A DNA stretch of 6,593 nucleotides, from contig DMJQ01000203.1 in the NCBI GenBank assembly GCA_003457065.1, positions 1 to 6,593 of the forward strand, read 5' to 3'. Position 1 is the stretch's first letter; every line of letters starts with the position of its first letter. Made by a program: the position numbers and the translations under genes. This stretch comes from Clostridiales bacterium. Lineage in GTDB: Bacteria > Bacillota > Clostridia > Tissierellales > Sedimentibacteraceae. Positions 1 to 5,832 of the stretch are shown piece by piece. The notes below the pieces were generated by a model. It was not told the DNA's origin, searched no databases, and saw only the letters and a program-made list of their open reading frames with translations.

Positions 1-1421
1 ATTTCATTTATTTCTGCCGACAGCTCTTCTATTGCGCTTGCCTGTTCGGTCGTGCCCTGAGCAAGTGTCTGCGCTCCCGTTGATACCTGCTCCGAATTAA
101 TATTGATGGAATCTGCCGATTCCTTTATTTTCCCTATTGTCTCCTGTAATGTATCAGAAACATGCATTAGTGCATTCTTTAATTTTGCAAACTCTCCCGC
201 ATAATCATTTTCCAGTTCCATTGCCAGATTTCCTTCTGCCATGTCGTTTAATACTTTTACACTTTCATCTATGTAGATTATATATGATTTCAAGCGCACA
301 GTCAGGCTTTTGATGGATTTTGCCAATTCCCCAATTTCATCGTTGCTGTTCACATCAATATTTACGTCAAGTTCACCTTTCGCCAGTTTGTTGGTTATGT
401 CTGTTATATTTTTAATAGGTCTCGTCATTTTTCTTATCAAAACAGCTAAAATTACAAGAAGTAAAATTAATACAATTATGAATACCGCAATAATTGTTAT
501 GACAAGCTGCCTTGTAGCAGACATAAATTCATCCTTAGGCATTGAAGATACAATCTTCCAGCCCGTATCGCCTATCCGGGCGCTGCTGCCCAGCAATTTT
601 TTGTTGTTATAGGTGTATTCCGTAACGTCACTCGACTTGTTGTTAATTGACTGAATAATGTTGTCACTGATATTAATTTCATCAACCGACTTCAATAAAC
701 AGCTTTCTTCCTCATGAGCCGCTATGATGTTGTTCTTCGTAAGCAGCGTAAAATATCCCGAATCACCAAGCTTATATTCACCAACCATTTTTGTTAGCTT
801 TTCTATTGATATGTCAACTGCCGCCAAGCCTTCTATCCTGCCATTGACTGTAATAGGCGCCGAAATGGTTATTACTATATTACCGGTTATGGCATCAACA
901 TACGGATCTGTTATGCAGACTCTGTTTTCTGTGACCGCTTTGTAATATTCCTTTGAGGTAACATCATATCCCGGTTTTGATTGAACGGTCGGCGATGCCA
1001 GATAATAATCTGATTCAGCTATATATGCCGACAAGATTACCTCTGAATCCATTTTTTGTGTATCATCCGTCGTTTCAGCTACTTCCATAAAACCTTCTGT
1101 CTCTGTCAGCGTGCTTCTACCTTTGGCATTAACCAGAAAATTTTGCAGGTTTCTGTCCTGCGCCATCTGTTCGACTATTGAGACGTACCGCTCAAAAAAT
1201 ACTTCCGCCTTATTGCTGACGCTTTGAGCAGTTTCATTCAGTATAGCCTTTTCATTTTCTTCGAATCTGCTGCTTACTGTTTTTCCGATTAAAATTCCGG
1301 TAGAAAATAATGCTGCAAAGCACACTACGAACAATGTTAACGTTATCTTACGTGCTATACTTTTACTTTTTTCGGTTTTGCCCACCTTTTTTATTTTATT
1401 TTCTTTTATCTTTTTAATCAT
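1..1421 (-). CDS. Methyl-accepting chemotaxis protein with dCache sensor (3' end cut by window edge)
   Basis: This is a transmembrane chemoreceptor that would sense an extracellular ligand and control CheA kinase. The minus-strand frame is open from the ATG at 1421 to the left edge, giving 473 codons without a stop; the rest lies outside. In order I see a basic N-terminus, a membrane helix at about residues 26-45, an extracellular region (about 46-304) with a dCache-like motif (Y152, K157, Y159-Y160, Y174, D176, D203), a strongly hydrophobic second membrane helix (305-329), a HAMP domain beginning KMTRPIKNIT (331-382), a second HAMP-like unit containing LNDMAEGNLA (391-425), and the start of the signalling coiled coil with a methylation-helix sequence (TTEQASAIEELSAE, 457-470). 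The start at 1421 is chosen because AGGGAG lies just upstream; an in-frame ATG at 1463 has no comparable site. The highly conserved kinase-contact hairpin is not in the window. Family assignment is firm; the ligand is unknown, possibly an amino acid or related compound. Confidence 0.95.
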   Translation of the reverse strand, partial: MIKKIKENKIKKVGKTEKSKSIARKITLTLFVVCFAALFSTGILIGKTVSSRFEENEKAILNETAQSVSNKAEVFFERYVSIVEQMAQDRNLQNFLVNAKGRSTLTETEGFMEVAETTDDTQKMDSEVILSAYIAESDYYLASPTVQSKPGYDVTSKEYYKAVTENRVCITDPYVDAITGNIVITISAPITVNGRIEGLAAVDISIEKLTKMVGEYKLGDSGYFTLLTKNNIIAAHEEESCLLKSVDEINISDNIIQSINNKSSDVTEYTYNNKKLLGSSARIGDTGWKIVSSMPKDEFMSATRQLVITIIAVFIIVLILLLVILAVLIRKMTRPIKNITDITNKLAKGELDVNIDVNSNDEIGELAKSIKSLTVRLKSYIIYIDESVKVLNDMAEGNLAMELENDYAGEFAKLKNALMHVSDTLQETIGKIKESADSININSEQVSTGAQTLAQGTTEQASAIEELSAEINE

Positions 1422-1424
1422 TTT

Positions 1425-1430
1425 CTCCCT
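1425..1430 (-). promoter_or_regulatory. Ribosome-binding site of the mcp gene
   Basis: AGGGAG lies three bases before the ATG at 1421. It decides the start codon: the alternative in-frame ATG at 1463, which would add 14 residues, has no purine-rich Shine-Dalgarno sequence at a usable distance. The spacing is shorter than usual, so the assignment is likely but not certain. Confidence 0.6.
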
Positions 1431-1483
1431 GCTTTCTACATAAGTTATGTCTCTAACAACCATCTCATATGCAATAAACTTAC

Positions 1484-1503
1484 AGCGGACCGTCAGGTCC
1501 GCT
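1484..1503 (-). terminator. Hairpin between the fliT-like gene and mcp, probable transcription terminator
   Basis: A perfect 8-bp inverted repeat (AGCGGACC / GGTCCGCT) with a four-base loop begins four bases after the stop codon of the fliT-like gene. The stem is GC-rich in an AT-rich setting, and its position after the last flagellar gene fits an operon end. The bases that follow on the minus strand (TGTAAGTTTATTG, counting the first base after the closing stem GGTCCGC) are only moderately T-rich, so termination may be partial, or the hairpin may act as an RNA-stabilising 3' end with read-through into mcp. Confidence 0.6.
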
Positions 1504-1506
1504 TAA

Positions 1507-1872
1507 TTAAGCCTTTATATTTACCAGCCCTGATGATGCTTCAGGTTGATTTAAAATGTTTTTAACGCTCTTCAACTCATCATTTATATTTTTCCGGATT
1601 AAATTATCCATTTCGGCAATTTCTGTGATTACCTCTCTCGTTTCATTTTTTAAGTTTCTGATTTCTCTCGATTCTTTGATGCTGCCTGAAGATTTTTCGA
1701 TAATGTCTATTTCTTTATTTATATTGTCAATCTTTTCAATACGCCGCTGTCTTTCATCAAGCATTAAATTGACTTCGGCATACTCTGTTTTTGGCGACAG
1801 TGCGGTTATTTCTTTTGTAAAACTTCTCAGTTCTCTTACAGCTTCTAATTTATCTCTTAATAACTTTTCCAT
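1507..1872 (-). CDS. FliT-like small helical flagellar protein (putative export chaperone)
   Basis: This gene encodes a 121-residue, highly charged protein with no signal peptide or membrane segment. Nearly the whole length is predicted by eye to be helical, with heptad-like hydrophobic spacing: a first helix at about residues 2-24, a second containing LMLDERQRRIEKIDNINKEI (37-56), a third at about 66-95 and a shorter tail. The second helix with its L-x-x-R-x-x-x-I-x-x-I-D pattern resembles FliT/FlgN-type export chaperones, small cytoplasmic proteins that hold axial proteins such as FliD before export. It starts nine bases after the fliS stop codon with a modest GGGGA ribosome-binding site, and fliD-fliS-fliT is a common gene order, so context supports a FliT role. 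Sequence similarity in this family is low, and a FlgN-like or uncharacterised flagellar role is possible. The last dozen residues (QPEASSGLVNIKA) look unstructured. Confidence 0.75.
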   Translation of the reverse strand: MEKLLRDKLEAVRELRSFTKEITALSPKTEYAEVNLMLDERQRRIEKIDNINKEIDIIEKSSGSIKESREIRNLKNETREVITEIAEMDNLIRKNINDELKSVKNILNQPEASSGLVNIKA

Positions 1873-1881
1873 ATTTCCCCG

Positions 1882-2259
1882 CTAATTCTTCGACGCTCTT
1901 GATATCTTGTCGGCTTCTGCCCATGTGTTTCGCAGTTCCTTTACCATTGGCAGTATGTCATCTATGTGCTTTGTTTCCTTCATTGATGATGCCTTGATGA
2001 TTTCTGCGTTAAAAAACATATACATATCAGACAGATCCTGAGACAGCTGGTATTTATCGTCCAGAGTCACAATGAGGTGATTGAATATTTTCCTTGTTTT
2101 TTCAAGAATTATGTTTGCATTGTCAAAATCGCCCTGTTCCATCAACATTTTGCTCTGATTGAGCTTCTTGATTGCCTCATCAAACAACAGAATCAAAAGC
2201 TCTCCCTTTGTCATGGTATTAACCGATGTTCTTTTATATTGTTCAAATGGATTTAACAT
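1882..2259 (-). CDS. fliS: Flagellar export chaperone FliS
   Basis: FliS is a cytoplasmic four-helix-bundle chaperone that binds the C-terminal part of flagellin, prevents its premature polymerisation and delivers it to the flagellar type III export apparatus. The 125-residue product has the usual family length. It opens with NPFEQYKRTSVNTMTKGELL and continues ILLFDEAIKKL, which is the characteristic FliS N-terminal block (Y8, then T15 to L33, including the FDEAI form of the conserved YDGAI motif). A second helix carries the ILEKTRKIFNHLIVTLD stretch and a later one DLSDMYMFFNAEIIKA. The ATG at 2259 is preceded by an excellent AAGGAG site. It lies 16 bases downstream of fliD and nine bases upstream of the FliT-like gene, so the three are almost certainly one transcription unit. 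No flagellin gene is present in this window. Confidence 0.95.
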   Translation of the reverse strand: MLNPFEQYKRTSVNTMTKGELLILLFDEAIKKLNQSKMLMEQGDFDNANIILEKTRKIFNHLIVTLDDKYQLSQDLSDMYMFFNAEIIKASSMKETKHIDDILPMVKELRNTWAEADKISRASKN

Positions 2260-2264
2260 TTTTT

Positions 2265-2271
2265 CTCCTTT
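2265..2271 (-). promoter_or_regulatory. Strong ribosome-binding site of fliS
   Basis: AAAGGAG lies five bases before the fliS ATG, inside the 16-base gap after the fliD stop. The 13 bases GAAAGGAGAAAAA are also found in front of fliD, so both genes have near-ideal initiation signals. Confidence 0.8.
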
Positions 2272-2275
2272 CGGC

Positions 2276-4720
2276 TTAACTTCCCATCATATCCGTAAGC
2301 CACGAGCTTTGGGCATTTAATTTATTAAGGCTTTGCTCTAATGCGGCAAACTGATTCCAGTATCTTTGTCTTTCAGTCGCAAGACTTTTCTTTAACTCAG
2401 TCATTTTATCGTCATATTCTTCAATTCTTTCCGAAATAAAGTTTTTGTCCGCAGTCATGCTGTTAGCCATACCAGCTTCTTCTATGAGCAGTCCCGTAGT
2501 TCCGTATGCTCCAACATTTTTCTTTAATATATCCTGCATCTGAACCGCTATGCCTGATCTGACATCTTCACTTCCTGATTCTTCGATAAACAAGCTGGCT
2601 ATTTCATCCGGATTTTCCAGAAGCTTTTCCTTGAATTTTTTTTCATCAAGTACAAGTTTACCGCTTGTGTCCATGCTTGCTGCCGAAATCCCTATGCTTG
2701 ACAGTGTGAGACTGCTTACGCCCGTAAACCCCGACATGGATTCTCTCATGTTTCGCAATAAGTTGTTCATCTTTATGTCACCGTACAGCGCACCTTTCTT
2801 AGCTTCAGCCGTCCAGTTTTTTATTTCCTCTTCCTTCATATCGTCCTGCTGCTCAGGTGTCAGAGGAGGATAGTCTCTTTTTGGTCTTTCACTTGTACCG
2901 GTACCTACAAGGCCTATTATTTCATTGTACTCTTCAATGAATTTTTTTACCCTTTCAACAACCTCGTCTGCATTGTTTGTAACGTCAAAAGTCACAGGTT
3001 TTGAAAAGTCAATATTTTTAGCTTTTTCGTTCAGTTCGATGTTAATTTCATCGATTGTGAAGTTGGCAGTGCTTCTGGTAATTGTATTTTGCACACCATT
3101 TAATGTGTAGGTCATTTCCGTGTCGGTGCCGGCATTTACAACGTAGTTCACTAAAGTTACTTCCTCTGTATTACCGCCGATAGTAATATTTACTTTATTA
3201 TCAGAGCTTAATGTTGCCGTGCCTTTCGGGTCACCGGCTTCATCTAATATTTTATAATTTTTATTTGCTTCATCATATTCATATTTGTATCCCGGATGAG
3301 ATTGAAGTCTATCGTCTAATAAGCTTTCAATATCTGCAAAATCTGTACCCTTGACACCGCCAGTTCCAAACAGCGCTTCTGCCAGAGTACCAGTCTTATC
3401 CGTTATATCTACACCATTATTTTCCCCTGTCTCTTTTGCTCTTACGGTAAATGTATCGGTTGTTGCAGAATGATAAATGGTTACATCTGTCTCGTTATTG
3501 ATTTGTTTTATGATATCATTAAGTGAAGCACCTTTTTTTATTTTAACAGATGTGCCATTCACAAGTATTTCATATCCGTCAAATTTTTCTCCTTTTTCGT
3601 CAACTACCTCACCACTCGTAGGCGCGGTAAAAAGCCCGGCATCCTCTATCGCTACTTTCTTGTTTACCCTATTATAATCTCCAGACTCAATTCCCGTAAA
3701 ATTGCCGAGTTCAGTGCTTATGGAACTTACACCAAATATATTTGTTTTGCCGTCTTTTGCTGAAAAAGTTAACTTATTTTCTGCTGAAACATCTACAACA
3801 ACTTTATCTTTACCATAAGCCTTTTCTAACTCACTGTTTAGATAACTCTTCAAAGAATCAGCATCAGTAACTGTATCATTAAGGTTTATCTTTTTTAATA
3901 CACCGTTAAACTCAAATGTTATATAGGAATCCTTGCTTTGTAATATGGATTTCGCATCTTTTGTTAAGTTGCCTGTTTCAACTTTTGTTTCTGAAATTGC
4001 CTGTTTACCGACTTCCATATTCAAGTTATCTGTTATGGCACTGCTTGCGGCTACCAATTTCGCCGTACCATTTTCAAATGCTATTTTCCCATTGTCAACC
4101 TTATACTTTAACAAATCATTTTTTTCATTGCCTTTTATAGTGGCCAATTGTTTATTAAGCTGTTCCACTACATCTTTAAGTTCAACATCGTCAGAGCCGT
4201 TTCCAAAACCTTTATCGATCGCCAAATTATAATTTTTATCATTAAATTCTATTGTAAATGTTGCACCCGCAATTGTTGATGTCTTTTCTGTTATGCTTTC
4301 AGAATGGAATTCCTGGCTTGACACATTCTTAGCTGAAGTAAAATTAGCCGCTGTCGCTACCCTTGATATTGAATTAATCTCGAAGTTTTGGATATTGTCT
4401 GCGTTCCCCGTAACATTTACATAGTTGGACGAAGATTTAAATGTGTATGATTCAAAAAAATTCGAGCTTAAAATGTTTGTTTTTGAACCGGATGAATATG
4501 AAAAATATTTGTTGCTGAAGGCTATGAGTTTTGAACTTACTTCTCTGTATGCCTCCTGCCTGTATAATAGTTTTTGCTTTGCCTGGTACTGTCTGTTTAT
4601 TTTATTTCTGGTACCTGCAGTCATTTGATTGACTAACTCGTCTGTATCTAATCCAGACAATAAGCCGCCATATCCTTTGTTTGTTGATGAACCATATATG
4701 CTGGTTGAAAGTACTGACAT
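2276..4720 (-). CDS. fliD: Flagellar filament cap protein FliD (hook-associated protein 2), enlarged
   Basis: FliD is exported through the flagellar channel and forms the cap at the filament tip, where it guides flagellin folding and polymerisation. The N-terminal domain (about residues 17-120) contains the typical SGLDTDELVNQM and QEAYREVSSKL blocks. The C-terminal domain (about 535-814) contains YTLNGVQNTI, VERVKKFIEEYNEIIG, the RDYPPLTPEQQDDM signature often seen in Bacillota FliD, and a final coiled coil with ERQRYWNQFAALEQSLNKLN. At 814 residues it is much longer than the roughly 450-700 common in the family. The extra length is in the centre, where three modules with the pattern strand-[F/V]N-strand-helix(LN or IN)-strand occur at about 150-217, 265-319 and 382-430; the last is a good flagellin hook-IN type match (YEILVNGTSVKIKKGAS). 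These would be surface-exposed domains of the cap. The gene starts 44 bases after cheB with a strong ribosome-binding site and precedes fliS by 16 bases. Confidence 0.97.
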   Translation of the reverse strand: MSVLSTSIYGSSTNKGYGGLLSGLDTDELVNQMTAGTRNKINRQYQAKQKLLYRQEAYREVSSKLIAFSNKYFSYSSGSKTNILSSNFFESYTFKSSSNYVNVTGNADNIQNFEINSISRVATAANFTSAKNVSSQEFHSESITEKTSTIAGATFTIEFNDKNYNLAIDKGFGNGSDDVELKDVVEQLNKQLATIKGNEKNDLLKYKVDNGKIAFENGTAKLVAASSAITDNLNMEVGKQAISETKVETGNLTKDAKSILQSKDSYITFEFNGVLKKINLNDTVTDADSLKSYLNSELEKAYGKDKVVVDVSAENKLTFSAKDGKTNIFGVSSISTELGNFTGIESGDYNRVNKKVAIEDAGLFTAPTSGEVVDEKGEKFDGYEILVNGTSVKIKKGASLNDIIKQINNETDVTIYHSATTDTFTVRAKETGENNGVDITDKTGTLAEALFGTGGVKGTDFADIESLLDDRLQSHPGYKYEYDEANKNYKILDEAGDPKGTATLSSDNKVNITIGGNTEEVTLVNYVVNAGTDTEMTYTLNGVQNTITRSTANFTIDEINIELNEKAKNIDFSKPVTFDVTNNADEVVERVKKFIEEYNEIIGLVGTGTSERPKRDYPPLTPEQQDDMKEEEIKNWTAEAKKGALYGDIKMNNLLRNMRESMSGFTGVSSLTLSSIGISAASMDTSGKLVLDEKKFKEKLLENPDEIASLFIEESGSEDVRSGIAVQMQDILKKNVGAYGTTGLLIEEAGMANSMTADKNFISERIEEYDDKMTELKKSLATERQRYWNQFAALEQSLNKLNAQSSWLTDMMGS
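3431..4273 (-). repeat. Three diverged repeat modules in the central region of FliD (protein level)
   Basis: Three segments of fliD encode the same order of elements: 4070-4273 (FTIEFNDKNYNLAI, then LKDVVEQLNKQL, then NGKIAFENGTA), 3764-3928 (ITFEFNGVLKKINL, then LKSYLNSELEKA, then ENKLTFSAKDG) and 3431-3577 (YEILVNGTSVKIK, then LNDIIKQINNE, then TDTFTVRAKETG). Each is a beta hairpin centred on an N or NG turn, a helix with an LN/IN core, and a closing strand pair. The likeness is by eye at protein level only, with little DNA identity, so any duplication is old or reflects repeated use of the same fold. Confidence 0.5.
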
Positions 4721-4726
4721 ATTTTT

Positions 4727-4733
4727 CTCCTTT
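4727..4733 (-). promoter_or_regulatory. Strong ribosome-binding site of fliD
   Basis: AAAGGAG lies six bases before the fliD ATG in the 44-base gap after cheB. It confirms the start at 4720, and the first residues (MSVLSTSIYG) precede the conserved N-terminal block directly. I see no convincing sigma-A or sigma-28 promoter in the gap, so fliD may be read from the cheR-cheB transcript. Confidence 0.8.
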
Positions 4734-4764
4734 CTTATTCGAACTATTATGAGTTTTCGCAGAT

Positions 4765-5829
4765 TTATCTATTTAAATGCCTTATTAATATATCGGCAAT
4801 ATTTTCTATTGATGCCTGTACGGCAACTGCTCCTATGTTGTAGGCAACCATTGGCATTCCGTAAACTACGGAGGATTTTTCATCCTGTCCTATTGTATAG
4901 GCTCCTGCTTTTTTCATGTTCATGAGGCCCTGAGCTCCATCCCTGCCCATTCCTGTCAGAATGATTCCCACAGCATTCTTTCCGGCTGTTTCTGCCACGG
5001 AATTAAAAAGCACATCCACCGACGGACAGTGTCCGCTTACTTTTTCTCCCTCTCTGCATGTGACATAGTAGCCTTTTTCGTCCTTCATGAGACGCATATG
5101 CCTGTCGCCGGGAGCTATTAACGCAAGCCCGTTTTGCAATCTTTCACCGTTGGCGGCTTCTCTTACTTCCATGCTGCATACTTTATTGAGCCTGTCAGCA
5201 TACATTTTTGTGAATCCCGGCGGCATGTGCTGTGTCACCAGAATTCCCGGAACATCCTTAGGTAGTTCTTTGAGTATTTTAAGAGTTGCCTCGGTACCTC
5301 CCGTTGATGCTCCTATGGCTATAACTTTTCTTGTTGACGATTTAATAAGATTTGCAAGCTGTATTTTTGAAGTATCAGTTTTGACCGTTTCTCCTTTTAG
5401 TCCTTCTTTCTTAGGGCTTTTATATGTGACCAGCTTGGCAATTGACGCAATCTTTATCTTAGTTTTCAATTCCCTTATAAAGGACTGCAGGTCATTGCTT
5501 GATGACATATCGGGCTTTTTTACGAAATCCACAGCGCCTGACTGCAGTGCGTCAAAGACACTTATATTCATCGAACTGACAAGCACAACCTTTCTGGGGC
5601 TTTCCGCCATTAATTTTTTTATGAATGTTAAGCCGTCCATTTTTGGCATTTCAATGTCCAAAGTGATTATGTCCGGATTTAATGCCTTGATTTTTGCCAT
5701 GGCGTCTATTGGGTCAACAGCCATGCCCACAACTTCTATGTTCATATCCTTGCTCAGCTCATTTTTTAATACATTTCTAAACAACAGAGAGTCGTCGGTA
5801 ATTAATACTTTTATCTTGTCTGCTATCAT
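4765..5829 (-). CDS. cheB: Chemotaxis response regulator protein-glutamate methylesterase CheB
   Basis: CheB removes methyl groups from receptor glutamates (and deamidates glutamines) when phosphorylated by CheA, resetting receptor sensitivity. The 354-residue product has the complete two-domain layout. The receiver domain (about 6-122) shows the acidic pair D12-D13, phospho-acceptor D58 in TLDIEMPKMDG, S85/S86 and the conserved K104 in FVKKP. A linker of about 45 residues follows. The methylesterase domain (about 165-354) carries the catalytic triad: S175 in AIGASTGGT, H201 in VTQHMPPGF and D297 in LTGMGRDGAQG. All key residues are present, so the enzyme should be active. The ATG at 5829 follows the cheR stop codon by three bases; its ribosome-binding site (AAGGA) lies within the last codons of cheR, suggesting translational coupling. 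Downstream, 44 bases separate it from fliD. Confidence 0.98.
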   Translation of the reverse strand: MIADKIKVLITDDSLLFRNVLKNELSKDMNIEVVGMAVDPIDAMAKIKALNPDIITLDIEMPKMDGLTFIKKLMAESPRKVVLVSSMNISVFDALQSGAVDFVKKPDMSSSNDLQSFIRELKTKIKIASIAKLVTYKSPKKEGLKGETVKTDTSKIQLANLIKSSTRKVIAIGASTGGTEATLKILKELPKDVPGILVTQHMPPGFTKMYADRLNKVCSMEVREAANGERLQNGLALIAPGDRHMRLMKDEKGYYVTCREGEKVSGHCPSVDVLFNSVAETAGKNAVGIILTGMGRDGAQGLMNMKKAGAYTIGQDEKSSVVYGMPMVAYNIGAVAVQASIENIADILIRHLNR

Positions 5830-5832
5830 ACC

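Noticed and set aside
572..606. Plus-strand GGGC...GCCC hairpin followed by a T run, resembling a terminator
   Set aside because: It lies inside mcp on the antisense strand, the stem is only about four pairs, and no plus-strand gene precedes it.
310..945. Plus-strand open frames of 73 and 100 codons in the left part
   Set aside because: They are antisense to the mcp coding sequence; the hydrophobic translations come from the complement of the charged receptor codons.
1422..1463. Upstream in-frame ATG at 1463 as the mcp start
   Set aside because: It would add 14 residues but lacks a Shine-Dalgarno sequence, whereas the ATG at 1421 has AGGGAG. It cannot be fully excluded.
2820..2890. Charged, proline-containing insertion in FliD (RDYPPLTPEQQDDM) as a novel element
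   Set aside because: This is a familiar signature of FliD C-terminal domains in Bacillus and Clostridia, so it is not unusual.
4721..4764. CATAAT hexamer in the cheB-fliD gap as a -10 promoter element
   Set aside because: No TTGACA-like -35 lies at 16-18 bases upstream, and no sigma-28 pattern is present, so it is likely chance in AT-rich DNA.
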